The notes: a model not told the origin generated them from the letters alone. 64,000 bases of DNA from Lysinibacillus xylanilyticus (GCF_001708185.1 NZ_MDDN01000007.1:87002-151001); one strand, 5' to 3'. Counted from the first letter of the stretch, positions 25,524 through 33,582 are shown. Translations and numbers: made by a program.

Positions 25524-26552
25524 TTATTCTTCTTCACCTGCTGCTAATAATGTAAGTGATAAAATTTTAGAGAATTGTGCACGTGTAAGATTACCTTTTG
25601 GATTAAATTTACCACTTGATCCGTCAATAACACCTAATTGTTGTAATAAACCGATTGATTCTACCGTTTCTTTACGCATTTGATTTTTGTCTGTAAATGT
25701 GTTATTTTTGCTAGCCTTAGCTACATCAAATTCCATTGCCTCTAATAAGCTTGCTGTTACATAGGCCATTTCCTCACGTGTTACAGGTTTGTATGGCTCA
25801 AAATTAGCACCATCAAAAATATCGATTAAGCCATAATCCTCTAAAATCGCTACTTCTTTAGCACCTGGGTATTTTCCCAAATCCTTATATGAAGCAGGGC
25901 TTTCGTAATCCTCTTTCACATCTAATCCACCAGCACGGAAAATCATAGAAGCTAATTGTCCGCGTGTTACTTGTCCATTTGGATTAAATGTTGTAGCCGT
26001 TGTTCCATTAATAATGTCAGCTTGGTACAGTAATTGGATATAGCTCTCAGCCCAATGTCCAATAGTATCAGTGAAGTAACCGCCTGGTTTTAAGTCTGAA
26101 ATATCTTCACTAATAGATGTTACAAAATCATTCAATTCTTTATCAGTTAAAGTTTGCCATCTTCCTTCAGCAAACATTTCAGCTTTGAATGTCTTTCCAG
26201 ATGGAGTAAATTTCATTTGCATAAAGTCACCGAAAAGCTCTTTAAACTCTTTTTGCTCCTCTGCACTCACTTCAGAGAATTTCATAAGTCCTTGTAAGGA
26301 TATTTTTACTGTAATACTATCCTTTGTACATACTAAGATCATTTCTTTATCGTCATATTGTACTTTAGAAAGTAAAAACGTTTTGTAAATATCTTGGTAG
26401 GACATTGATTGCACTTGATTAGTAGCTGCAACTACATTTTTTGGTTGGATGAAGCTAGAAACATCTACATTTTCTTGTGCATTAGCTTGTATACTAAAGC
26501 CTCCAGTTAAACATGCGATACTAAGTGCTCCAGCAATAATTGTTTTCTTCAT
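25524..26552 (-). CDS. Exported protein with three S-layer homology domains
   Basis: 342 aa. The signal peptide MKKTIIAGALSIACLTG to about ANAQ is clear. The middle part (about 30-160) is a novel stretch that includes VQSMSYQDIYKTFLLS. Three SLH domains follow: FTDTIGHWAESYIQ...NGQVTRGQLA, YKDLGKYPGAKEV...KPVTREEMA and FTDKNQMRKETVE...GNLTRAQFS. SLH domains bind pyruvylated secondary cell-wall polymer. ATG at 26552 follows AAAGGGG. Its partner in the cell wall is not known. Confidence 0.92.
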   Translation of the reverse strand: MKKTIIAGALSIACLTGGFSIQANAQENVDVSSFIQPKNVVAATNQVQSMSYQDIYKTFLLSKVQYDDKEMILVCTKDSITVKISLQGLMKFSEVSAEEQKEFKELFGDFMQMKFTPSGKTFKAEMFAEGRWQTLTDKELNDFVTSISEDISDLKPGGYFTDTIGHWAESYIQLLYQADIINGTTATTFNPNGQVTRGQLASMIFRAGGLDVKEDYESPASYKDLGKYPGAKEVAILEDYGLIDIFDGANFEPYKPVTREEMAYVTASLLEAMEFDVAKASKNNTFTDKNQMRKETVESIGLLQQLGVIDGSSGKFNPKGNLTRAQFSKILSLTLLAAGEEE

Positions 26553-27042
26553 GTTTCTTTCCCCTTTCAATTCATAGATTCAGTGTACTAAAACAACTGT
26601 TAGTAAATCTATAAAAATATGTAAATTTATCAAAATTATATAAAAGTCCTATATTCCACAACATAAAAAATTACTAAATATTTATGTAAATCCAGAAAAT
26701 ATATTGCATAATTTCTACAATGAATTAAGGAATTTTTTTAATAAACCTAACAAATTCTAACGTTTTTTTCTGCTTTTGAATAAAAATACTATCTCAAATA
26801 TGTTCATTTCTATTTTTGATTTATAGAAAAAAATTAGTAAATTCGTTCTTGCTTAACTAGGTATAAAGTAGTCATAAAGATCTAATCACACAGTATTGTT
26901 CTATCACTAGAAAGTAATTAGAAAGTACCATTAACTTGTTTGAAGGTATTTTTATTCCAATTAATGAATTTTATAGTAATATTTTCTCTCAATTTCTTTT
27001 ATTAAGTAAGGTTCAGTCAAAATCGTCTGTAGTTCATATCCA
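26553..27042. other. Intergenic, no gene seen
   Basis: About 490 bp of very AT-rich sequence upstream of the SLH gene. No open frame with a ribosome binding site, and no riboswitch or repeat was recognised. It probably holds the SLH promoter. Confidence 0.4.
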
Positions 27043-27077
27043 CAAAAAGAGCAAGTAGAAGCTTGCCCTTTTTTCTG
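27043..27077. terminator. Terminator of the split-sigma operon
   Basis: AAGAGCAAG pairs with CTTGCCCTT around TAGAAG. T runs lie on both sides; on the minus strand it follows the rsoA-like gene by about 50 nt. Confidence 0.75.
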
Positions 27078-27127
27078 TCGTCCTACTTGAAGTCAGGTAT
27101 ATAAATTCGACGTTCTTTTTATAAGAA

Positions 27128-27328
27128 TTACAAGAAAAAATCCCAAAAACTTGGTGCATTCTGAAACTTTACTGTCGCCAGCTTTTCTATAATTTTCAAT
27201 TTGATTTCTTGTTCTAAATCTTCCCTTTCTTGATAGTCTGTACTGTGTAGACATTGTTTAATTTTAGGTGTGAAATTCTCTATAATTGTAAGCGTTTCTT
27301 CGTTAAATTGATTTTCTAAATTTGCCAT
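27128..27328 (-). CDS. RsoA-like sigma-factor partner
   Basis: 66-aa helical protein. IIENFTPKIKQCLHSTDYQE followed by REDLEQEIKLKIIEKL resembles sigma region 2-like helices used by RsoA and by HTH_16 proteins. In B. subtilis RsoA and SigO act together as a two-subunit sigma factor. It is shorter than RsoA (79 aa) at the C-terminus. It lies 5 nt after the sigma gene, so co-translation is likely. The family call comes from pattern and context, not from a search. Confidence 0.65.
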   Translation of the reverse strand: MANLENQFNEETLTIIENFTPKIKQCLHSTDYQEREDLEQEIKLKIIEKLATVKFQNAPSFWDFFL

Positions 27329-27333
27329 ATAAA

Positions 27334-27924
27334 TTATTCCTCCTTTTTTCTGAGTGTATGATTAAGCTTATTTAAAGCTTTGCGATGAAGATTGGATATA
27401 TTCTGTGGTGTTGTTCTTAATTTTTGAGCTATTTCTTTTGTAGTAAGATCTTTTACATAAATCATCTCTAAAACTTGTAGCTGTTTAACCGTTAATTTTT
27501 GCAAGGACTTTAAAAGTTGTTCATCCTCAATATTGTCTAATAACCCTTCTCCAACTATATTTTCAAGCTCCTTTTCATTGCTTGCATCTTCTATTTGCTC
27601 TTTTGCAGTCGTTCCACCTTCTTCTGATAAGCCCTTATCTAATATTAATAAAGTATGCTTTTGCAGCTTTCTCCTTTTTTTATCAAAATCTAAACTGAAG
27701 AAATAAATTAAATTACTGACGTATTTGATCTTCCTAACATTTATAAAGTGAGATTGAAAAGATTCATCCACGAGTTTTTTATTACTATCAGTTGGATATA
27801 AGATCGCTTTTTGTACCAAATAAAGATTTTCAGAATCCAACAAAAAGCTTTTTATAATTGGATTGTTTACCTGTTTATTATTCCTATAGAAGAATTCCTC
27901 TACTTTTTGATTATCTTTCTCCAT
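27334..27924 (-). CDS. SigO-like sigma factor (sigma-70 region 4)
   Basis: 196-aa sigma-70-family protein. The C-terminal part, LTVKQLQVLEMIYVKDLTTK followed by EIAQKLRTTPQNISNLHRKA, is a clear region 4 helix-turn-helix. Region 2 is absent, consistent with a split sigma factor whose region 2 is on the neighbouring 66-aa protein. The layout with a YvrJ gene 600 bp away mirrors sigO-rsoA-yvrJ of B. subtilis. Alternatively it belongs to the UviA/TcdR group. Promoter targets are unknown. Confidence 0.8.
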   Translation of the reverse strand: MEKDNQKVEEFFYRNNKQVNNPIIKSFLLDSENLYLVQKAILYPTDSNKKLVDESFQSHFINVRKIKYVSNLIYFFSLDFDKKRRKLQKHTLLILDKGLSEEGGTTAKEQIEDASNEKELENIVGEGLLDNIEDEQLLKSLQKLTVKQLQVLEMIYVKDLTTKEIAQKLRTTPQNISNLHRKALNKLNHTLRKKEE

Positions 27925-28024
27925 TTAATAATCCCTCCTATATATCCGCCTTCTTTCTATATAAAGTGAATGTAGTATCTATATTATAAACCAAAATAAG
28001 AACAAATGTTCTTAAAAAGAGAAT

Positions 28025-28058
28025 AAAAAATCACCTTTTATACAAAAAAGGTGATTTA
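28025..28058 (-). terminator. Terminator of the glutaredoxin gene
   Basis: AAATCACCTTTT pairs with AAAAGGTGATTT, followed on the minus strand by TTTTTTATTC, just after the stop codon. Confidence 0.9.
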
Positions 28059-28069
28059 ATCCAACTTCT

Positions 28070-28312
28070 TCAACTATCTAAAATAGCTTTTATTTTCTCT
28101 GGCTGATAGCCTATAATTTCCTCCACTTTATTATCAGCGACTACTAAAGTAAATGGGATAGCGCTACTATTAAATTGCTTAAACTCCTGTAATACGTGTT
28201 CTTCATTAATGTCCTTATTAATATAAGTAATATTATTTGCTTCTAACCATTCCTTTAACCTGACACAATATTGACATCCATCGCTTGAATAAACCGTTAA
28301 ATCATACTTCAT
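28070..28312 (-). CDS. Glutaredoxin-family protein
   Basis: 80-aa thioredoxin-fold protein with the CQYC active site in TVYSSDGCQYCVRLKEWL and the cis-Pro region NSSAIPFTLVV. It resembles NrdH/MrxA-type redoxins that serve ribonucleotide reductase or low-molecular-weight thiols. ATG at 28312 follows AAAAAAGGAGG. The longer in-frame extension upstream runs through the tRNA-like gene at 28447 on the opposite strand and is rejected. It has its own terminator. Confidence 0.9.
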   Translation of the reverse strand: MKYDLTVYSSDGCQYCVRLKEWLEANNITYINKDINEEHVLQEFKQFNSSAIPFTLVVADNKVEEIIGYQPEKIKAILDS

Positions 28313-28446
28313 CTTAGAGACCTCCTTTTTTCTATAAAGAGGATTAAAACATAAGATATGGAACCATAACAAAATAATACTTTTTTTAACTGGAAGGTTG
28401 TTTTTATGAAAGAAGGATTCACTTTCCATAGTACAGTTACAATTTT

Positions 28447-28506
28447 GGTGATGTAAGGCATGGGTCTGCAACACCTTTATCCTCGGTTCGAATCCGAGTA
28501 TCACCT
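28447..28506 (+). tRNA. tRNA-Cys(GCA)-like gene lacking the D arm
   Basis: 60 nt. The 7-bp acceptor stem GGTGATG/TATCACC, a CTGCAAC anticodon loop with GCA, a 4-5 bp anticodon stem and a perfect T arm (CTCGG TTCGAAT CCGAG) are all seen. It aligns with bacterial tRNA-Cys from the anticodon arm on, but about 11 nt of the D arm are missing after the acceptor. The acceptor pairs differ from the usual GGCGGCA/TGCCGCC yet stay complementary. No CCA is encoded. It may be a pseudo-tRNA or a functional minimal RNA. Confidence 0.65.
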
Positions 28507-28547
28507 TATAATATTAATTTGGAGTAAGAGGGAGGGTGATTTATAGT

Positions 28548-28721
28548 ATGACACCAGAAAATGTTCCAATGTGGATTAGCTTAATAGGAAATTTTGGATT
28601 CCCTATTGCCATAACAGTCTATCTGTTCATTCGCTTTGAAAGGAAAATAGATAAATTAGAAGCTGTCATCATGGAGTTATCTGAAGTTATAAAATCTCTT
28701 AATTACAAAAAAGGAGGGTAA
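28548..28721 (+). CDS. YvrJ-family small membrane protein
   Basis: 57 aa with one hydrophobic segment (MWISLIGNFGFPIAITVYLF) followed by a basic, coiled tail (RFERKIDKLEAVIMELSEV). The family includes YvrJ of the sigO-rsoA operon and looks like BhlA/UviB holin-like proteins. ATG at 28548 follows GGAGGGTGAT; a GTG 12 nt earlier overlaps it. It is directly downstream of the tRNA-like gene and is probably co-transcribed with the next small gene. Function in B. subtilis is not settled. Confidence 0.8.
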   Translation: MTPENVPMWISLIGNFGFPIAITVYLFIRFERKIDKLEAVIMELSEVIKSLNYKKGG

Positions 28722-28726
28722 TCCAC

Positions 28727-28915
28727 ATGGAAATTGAAAAATTAATGGCTTGTTACTGTAAAGCAAGAGAAGTTCAATCATTTTATTCAAGTTGTTTAAC
28801 GAATGACAGTCTTTCTCTAAAAGAACGCGATTTACTAATAAACCTTATTAAAAATGCCAGTATTTCTTCTAAATTATTGAAGGAATATTGTCAGATTCAT
28901 GCTAATGATAAATGA
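28727..28915 (+). CDS. Small helical protein of unknown function
   Basis: 62 aa, no recognised family. Predicted helical, with four cysteines (MACYCKA, SSCLTN, KEYCQI). It starts 5 nt after the YvrJ gene at an ATG that follows AAAAAGGAGGG, so the pair is an operon. A very strong terminator follows. Its role probably relates to YvrJ, but nothing in the sequence shows how. Confidence 0.7.
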   Translation: MEIEKLMACYCKAREVQSFYSSCLTNDSLSLKERDLLINLIKNASISSKLLKEYCQIHANDK

Positions 28916-28928
28916 TCTTTTTACAAAT

Positions 28929-28986
28929 AAACCAACCAAATAATTTAGGTTATAGACTACCTAATGTTATTTGGTTGGTTTTAATT
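28929..28986 (+). terminator. Terminator of the YvrJ operon
   Basis: AACCAACCAAATAA pairs with TTATTTGGTTGGTT, with an inner TTAGGT/ACCTAA stem, followed by a T-rich tail. Confidence 0.93.
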
Positions 28987-29068
28987 TTTAATGGAATTAT
29001 TCCATTACCAATTTCCTTACATCTTTCATCTAATTAATGTATGATCGTATGAACAGGAGGGGAATTTT

Positions 29069-29290
29069 ATGATAGCCTACAAGAGAATAGCTATACTATA
29101 TCTTCTTATAATAATCTTTAGTATTTTTATTGCTACACAGATGAACAGTATATTAAATGGATTGTTGGTTCTTGCTTTATTGTATGTGTTATTTATTGGC
29201 CTTCCTTATTTATTACAAAAAAAGGTGAAGTTTTTCGTGATATGTTGGAGTTGGTTAATAAAAGGTGGGCGAATAGGTCCTAAAAATTAA
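29069..29290 (+). CDS. Small two-helix membrane protein
   Basis: 73 aa with two strong hydrophobic segments (IAILYLLIIIFSIFIATQM and GLLVLALLYVLFIGLPYLL), then a basic C-terminus. The ATG follows AACAGGAGGGG. It has its own terminator. Not a recognised family. The N-terminus is probably inside, with both termini on the cytoplasmic face. Confidence 0.7.
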   Translation: MIAYKRIAILYLLIIIFSIFIATQMNSILNGLLVLALLYVLFIGLPYLLQKKVKFFVICWSWLIKGGRIGPKN

Positions 29291-29346
29291 AGAGATGAAT
29301 CCATTGAGTTAATGAATATTGTAACTGACAATACGTATCCTTTACT

Positions 29347-29395
29347 CCCCCGAAAATGTTAGGCCTTTCCTAACATTTTCGGGGTATATTTTTCT
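29347..29395 (+). terminator. Terminator after the 73-aa membrane protein
   Basis: CCCCGAAAATGTTAGG pairs perfectly with CCTAACATTTTCGGGG, followed by a TATATTTTTC tail. Confidence 0.94.
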
Positions 29396-29465
29396 TTAAA
29401 TTGCGACTTTCACTTTATTATCATCGTTCTTTCTTCACTTTATTATGTAAAAGGAGATGAAGATA

Positions 29466-30389
29466 ATGAACACTGAAATCATTTTAAAACCAGTAAAAAT
29501 TGTTAAGTTGTTTAAAGTTCTAAATGCAGTTCCCGATAACTTAGATAAGATTCGGGCAAGGGAATTGTGGGAAGAAACAGATCAGGGTTTGGGATCTGTT
29601 GTTGCTGTATTAGATAGTGGCGTTCAGATTGACCACCCGAGTTTAAAGGAAAATATTATTGATGGCTATAATTTCACAGATGATGATGAAGGTAACCCTT
29701 CCATTTATAAAGACTACCTCGGTCATGGGACACATGTGTCTGGGATTATTGCAGCCGTCGATAACGGTAGAGGCATCACAGGTGTAGCGCCAAAAAGTAA
29801 AGTTCTTATATTAAAAGTGATTAATCATATGGGCAGAGGTAGCTTTGAGAATTTAATTAAGGCCATTATGTATGCCGTTGATTGGACTGGGCCTAATGGA
29901 GAAAAAGTAAACATCATGAATATGTCGCTAGGTAGTCCTGAACCACATGAAGAATTGCATAAAGCCATAAAATATGCCCGTTCAAAAGGAATCGTATTAG
30001 TAGCGGCTGCTGGTAATGAAGGCGATGGAGAAAGCGAGACTATCGAAATATCATACCCTGGATTTTATAAAGAAGTCATACAAGTCGGCTCCCTATCTGA
30101 AGCAGAAACACCCTCGAAATTTTCTAATACGAATGTAAATTTAGATTTTGTAGGGCCTGGTGAAAATATTTTATCTACACATTTAAACAGTAATTATGTA
30201 GAGTTGACTGGAACATCTATGGCAGCGCCATTTGTTGCTGGTGCCGCTGCTCTTATTATAAAAACAATCAATCGTTCTGAATCACGTTTGATCCCTATGT
30301 ATGTGTATGATTACTTACTATCGCATGTTCTTCCACTGGAAAACTTCTCGATCAATCATATTGGTCATGGCTTTATTCAATTGAAATAA
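29466..30389 (+). CDS. Intracellular subtilisin-like serine protease (S8)
   Basis: 307-aa subtilase. The catalytic triad is in VVAVLDSGVQIDH (Asp), YLGHGTHVSGIIAA (His) and ELTGTSMAAPFVAGAA (Ser); the oxyanion Asn is in VLVAAAGNEGDG. There is no signal peptide and only a short N-terminal extension, as in the IspA group of intracellular proteases. ATG at 29466 is 9 nt after AAGGAG; an ATG 9 nt earlier abuts the site. Direct repeats TTCACTTTATTAT lie upstream. Confidence 0.92.
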   Translation: MNTEIILKPVKIVKLFKVLNAVPDNLDKIRARELWEETDQGLGSVVAVLDSGVQIDHPSLKENIIDGYNFTDDDEGNPSIYKDYLGHGTHVSGIIAAVDNGRGITGVAPKSKVLILKVINHMGRGSFENLIKAIMYAVDWTGPNGEKVNIMNMSLGSPEPHEELHKAIKYARSKGIVLVAAAGNEGDGESETIEISYPGFYKEVIQVGSLSEAETPSKFSNTNVNLDFVGPGENILSTHLNSNYVELTGTSMAAPFVAGAAALIIKTINRSESRLIPMYVYDYLLSHVLPLENFSINHIGHGFIQLK

Positions 30390-30519
30390 ACCATGCTCCC
30401 CCCATTGCCCCAAATATGTAAAAACATATGATGTACGTAATCAAAACCATTATAACCACATTATTTTTCCTAGCATACTATAAATAAAAGGATCGCAAAT
30501 TTATAGATTGGAGGGAATT

Positions 30520-30804
30520 ATGATGAGCAATAATAAAATCGCATCAAGCAATATCGCGCTGACATTTTTACTTATTCTCAGTATCGCCTATAATTATTTT
30601 TACCATCAATTACCAATTCAAATTGAGTTCCTAGGTAATCTGGGTTTTTGGCTAATATTCCCATTATCATTAGTCATTATAGTGCTGAGCGTAAAGCTAA
30701 TAAAAAATAAAGCAAGCAACGTCAGTCCCTACATCACTTTCATCATCGCTGTAGCTATTTTAATCATTTCTTTATATTCACTATTTCCTTGGGGCTCACC
30801 TTAA
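30520..30804 (+). CDS. Small membrane protein of unknown function
   Basis: About 94 aa with three hydrophobic segments (IALTFLLILSIAYNYF, LGFWLIFPLSLVIIVL and ITFIIAVAILIISLYSLF). The start is 30520 or 30523 (two adjacent ATGs) after GGAGGG. It is monocistronic with a terminator. No family recognised. Confidence 0.7.
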   Translation: MMSNNKIASSNIALTFLLILSIAYNYFYHQLPIQIEFLGNLGFWLIFPLSLVIIVLSVKLIKNKASNVSPYITFIIAVAILIISLYSLFPWGSP

Positions 30805-30816
30805 TCGTCAAAATTG

Positions 30817-30876
30817 AAATACTCCCATTTGATAGACAGATGAAGAAGCTGCTGATCTAATGGGAGTATTTTTCGT
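30817..30876 (+). terminator. Terminator after the 94-aa membrane protein
   Basis: AAATACTCCCATT pairs with AATGGGAGTATTT around a loop of about 29 nt, followed by TTTTC. Confidence 0.88.
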
Positions 30877-31007
30877 CCATCTTATTTATTTGTACTTTCT
30901 TTTTGCAATTTTTGTATAATAATTAGGAAGAGCTTTTTATTTTTGAAACTTTTAGAGTTACGCTAAAACTTATTTAAACGAAGCAAAGAAAGGGATGGGA
31001 TAAGAAA

Positions 31008-31268
31008 ATGGATATTCTAATTCCAATTGGGATAGGTTTTTTTGCTAATGTGGTAGTATTTGTGATAAGTAAATTAGTCGTTAAAAATAAAAGAAAAGCT
31101 ACCCAGATCACACTTATTTTTTGGGGAATCACTGTTCTCCTATCTTTTATTATCGGTAGTTGGCGTGGAATGGGTTTATTTGTCATAAGCTTAGGGATGT
31201 TAATAGTTTCTATATGCTTGTATTTATATATTTACATTGAACGTAACTTTATACAAAAAGGCGTCTAG
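31008..31268 (+). CDS. YesK-like small membrane protein
   Basis: 86 aa with three hydrophobic segments (LIPIGIGFFANVVVFVISKL, ITLIFWGITVLLSFIIGSW and LFVISLGMLIVSICLYLYIY). The WRGMG turn between helices 2 and 3 is like the YesK family. The ATG follows GGGATGGGATAAG. A decayed second copy of its 3' end is seen near 37768. Function unknown. Confidence 0.7.
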   Translation: MDILIPIGIGFFANVVVFVISKLVVKNKRKATQITLIFWGITVLLSFIIGSWRGMGLFVISLGMLIVSICLYLYIYIERNFIQKGV

Positions 31269-31309
31269 AAAAAGCCTTTGAAGGGTTCATTCCTTCAAAG
31301 GCTTTTTCC
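31269..31309. terminator. Bidirectional terminator
   Basis: AAAAAGCCTTTGAAGG pairs perfectly with CCTTCAAAGGCTTTTT between the convergent YesK-like and phospholipase-like genes. Confidence 0.94.
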
Positions 31310-31315
31310 TTACTA

Positions 31316-32020
31316 CTAACAGAGTAATGCTTGTGGTCCGAAGAACGCGCGAATTCCTGCAGCGGCTACAGTAGTATGACCTGAAACACATGAAACCAAC
31401 TCTTTATCGCAGCAATTATCTCCATATCCAAAGACGTCATAACATCTGTCATGTGCCACACAGCAAGTATCTGTTGCATTAATTGGTTTCCCTCCACCAT
31501 GAGTTGAACCATAACCACAGTTACCACCACAATGCTGATACCCTCCTGGTAAGCATCCATCAGACGTCCACCATGCTAGTAAACTAACTTCATTATCGAT
31601 TGAAATATTTTCCTCAACAAATTCAAATTGAACAAGATTTGTTTCGTATTGCTTTTCAACCACTTCTTCCTGTTCAAATGTAAAAGTGACGATATTATTA
31701 GAATCTCCTTTTTGTAAAACTTGGCCAAAGTAATGATCCTGATGAATTGGCAATTCATTAAATAAGATCGAAACGGTCTTATCCTTATTTACCAGATTAA
31801 TAATAGTTGAATTAAACTGAATTAGACCTTTCGATTTTTGCCCTACAGCCGCTTCAAAAGTATAGGCTTTTTCCACTTCTAATTCTTCTACTTTAAACAT
31901 TTCCTTCTCTTGCATTTCTTTCACTATTTTTTTGAATTTCACTTGTTGATATAAAGAGGTTAGTTTAATTTGCAAATCATTGCCTGTTAAATCTACTTTA
32001 GCTAGAACTTTTACTATCAT
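31316..32020 (-). CDS. Phospholipase A2-like protein
   Basis: 234 aa. The C-terminal 75 residues carry the phospholipase A2 signature: DTCCVAHDRCYDVFG (CCxxHDxCY, with the His/Asp dyad) and nine or more cysteines for disulfides, plus a glycine-rich calcium-loop-like GGNCGYG. The N-terminal 150 residues are an unknown domain. No standard signal peptide is seen. ATG at 32020 is 10 nt after AAAAGGAG. It is probably co-transcribed with the 60-aa Cys-rich peptide gene 31 nt upstream. It could be a toxin or a membrane-acting enzyme. Confidence 0.72.
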   Translation of the reverse strand: MIVKVLAKVDLTGNDLQIKLTSLYQQVKFKKIVKEMQEKEMFKVEELEVEKAYTFEAAVGQKSKGLIQFNSTIINLVNKDKTVSILFNELPIHQDHYFGQVLQKGDSNNIVTFTFEQEEVVEKQYETNLVQFEFVEENISIDNEVSLLAWWTSDGCLPGGYQHCGGNCGYGSTHGGGKPINATDTCCVAHDRCYDVFGYGDNCCDKELVSCVSGHTTVAAAGIRAFFGPQALLC

Positions 32021-32051
32021 GCTAGTTCCACTCCTTTTCATATAATGATGT

Positions 32052-32234
32052 TTAAGTAATAACGCCGCCTCCGCCTTTACACCCGCAATGATCAAGTATC
32101 CATGTAGATCCTGTTAGAGGAACGAATGTACCTAAACAACCTTCGTATAGGCAACAACTCCGAATAGGACTACAGAAACTTTGAGCTACTACCTTGTCGT
32201 TTCCTTCTGTCGATTTTTTTTCCTTCTCACTCAT
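32052..32234 (-). CDS. 60-aa cysteine-rich peptide
   Basis: A charged N-terminal leader-like part (MSEKEKKSTEGNDKVVAQSF) is followed by a Cys-rich core (CSPIRSCCLYEGCLGTF and DHCGCKGGGG), with six cysteines, ending in VIT. No signal peptide. ATG at 32234 follows GAAAGGGGGGG. It is the first gene of a two-gene operon with the phospholipase A2-like protein. The leader/core shape is like a RiPP precursor, but no maturation enzyme is nearby. No family recognised. Confidence 0.65.
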   Translation of the reverse strand: MSEKEKKSTEGNDKVVAQSFCSPIRSCCLYEGCLGTFVPLTGSTWILDHCGCKGGGGVIT

Positions 32235-32299
32235 GTGATCCCCCCCTTTCCTGGCTAAGTAAGATACATTTTTGTATCTCTGTAATATAAAGAGAGCCC

Positions 32300-32327
32300 T
32301 ATCGAAATAAATAAAACTTTTATCGAA
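32300..32327 (-). repeat. 21-bp phased direct repeats, locus 3
   Basis: TATCGAA occurs at 32300 and 32321, exactly 21 bp apart, 66-93 bp upstream of the Cys-rich peptide start. On the minus strand it reads TTCGATA, the same core and spacing as loci 1 and 2. Confidence 0.6.
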
Positions 32328-32330
32328 AAA

Positions 32331-32618
32331 TTTTAAGAAAAAATTATTGAATATCGCCAAGACATAAAAAGACCTCCTCATCGTTTTGATTAGAAGGTCC
32401 ATACTGTAGGTTTATGACAAGGTCACCCACTGTAGCTTTTGAATAATGTTTGATTAAAAATCACTCTAAACCCTTGATTTTACTGCAAATAAAAAGCCAT
32501 CGTTTTGTAATGAAGATTGAACTTTTCATTTTGATCGACAATGACTAATCGTGTTTAATGTACTTTTATAAAACAGTTGCCTAAAATGGAAATAACAGCA
32601 TAAAGGAGAATCAATACT
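32331..32618. other. Intergenic, no gene seen
   Basis: Divergent region between the Cys-rich peptide operon and the DinB gene. AT-rich; no convincing motif beyond possible promoters. A longer minus-strand open frame runs into the Cys-rich gene but lacks a start with a ribosome binding site. Confidence 0.4.
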
Positions 32619-33191
32619 ATGAAATCGAACAGTATGGCAACCCATTTTCACACTTTACAGGAGCAGCGAGCTCATTATCTGCCCTCTATTCAATCACTCC
32701 CACAAGACCAACTATGGCATCGAGAAGTGGAAGGTAAATGGTCAATCGGGGAACACTTTTATCATCTTTATTTGATCCTGAAAATGCTTAAAACCGCAAC
32801 AAAATGTTCCTTACTACTGACCCCTTACGCGAAAATACGAAGAAACAAGCCTTTTGCCACTGAAATACATGATGTTTACGAAGAATTTAAAAACAAAAAA
32901 GGAAGAGGCATGAGAGCTCCTGCAATATTAGTGCCTCCTAAAAAGATACGCTTTGTGCTAAACAGCGACGAAATCGAGCAATTACTAATAATCGAAACAA
33001 GCGCAATGAAAAAATTGGTAAAAGATATTGAGGAGAATATAGCCGGGCATATCGTCTTTCCCGACCCACTTGCCCACTATCCTAACCTTATTCAATCCAT
33101 TCAGCTACTTGCGATCCACGAAAAACATCATTTTAGGATAATGGAGCAACAATATCAGAGGTTGATTACGTCTAGCAAAATCTTACTCTAA
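32619..33191 (+). CDS. DinB-family protein
   Basis: 190-aa four-helix-bundle protein of the DinB/YfiT metal-dependent superfamily. The three metal-binding histidines are visible as WSIGEHFYHLYLI and AIHEKHHFRIMEQQY. Such proteins are often bacillithiol- or mycothiol-dependent transferases. The ATG follows TAAAGGAG. Cytoplasmic. It may use bacillithiol in this genus, which is an inference from the family. Confidence 0.88.
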   Translation: MKSNSMATHFHTLQEQRAHYLPSIQSLPQDQLWHREVEGKWSIGEHFYHLYLILKMLKTATKCSLLLTPYAKIRRNKPFATEIHDVYEEFKNKKGRGMRAPAILVPPKKIRFVLNSDEIEQLLIIETSAMKKLVKDIEENIAGHIVFPDPLAHYPNLIQSIQLLAIHEKHHFRIMEQQYQRLITSSKILL

Positions 33192-33483
33192 GCGTTTTTG
33201 AAAATCGGAGGTTTTGAAATGCCAAAACTATTGAATCGAATAGGAGGGGGAACTAACCACTGATCTCTCACATGGCCAAGCTTGCAGACTTTTGAGCCCT
33301 TGATAATTCCATTGAAGCTGCGGCGGGGAAAGAGGACTTTTATTAACAGCTTTTTCTTTTTACATAATTCTAGGGCACCTCCCTTATTCAGTATGGTTTA
33401 GTTTCATCGCTACCACCACACCGAATTTGGGAGGTACCCGTTTGTTATTGTTTTAAAACCCTTGTTACAAAGGGATTAGAATT
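33192..33483. other. Decayed intergenic stretch
   Basis: No intact gene. A long-range inverted pair GGGCACCTCCC (about 33372) with GGGAGGTACCC (about 33438) encloses about 55 nt. A second short hairpin CCCTTGTTACAAAGGG lies near 33458. The rest looks like degraded coding sequence with stops in all frames. Confidence 0.4.
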
Positions 33484-33582
33484 ATGAAATTAACGCCAAT
33501 ACATGCCATGGTAATCGGATTACCAATAAATATAGGCTTATTAGCAGTTATTTCAATTTCTCCTGGATCAAAAGTCAAGTAG
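33484..33582 (+). CDS. Possible 32-aa hydrophobic peptide
   Basis: The ATG at 33484 is preceded by AAAGGGATTAGAATT. The peptide MKLTPIHAMVIGLPINIGLL then continues AVISISPGSKVK; one membrane-spanning segment is plausible. It may be a real short ORF or the remnant of a longer gene. No family recognised. Confidence 0.3.
   Translation: MKLTPIHAMVIGLPINIGLLAVISISPGSKVK

Noticed and set aside
28313..28504. Extended N-terminus of the glutaredoxin to 28504
   Set aside because: The start at 28312 has a strong AAAGGAGG and the extension runs through the tRNA-like gene.
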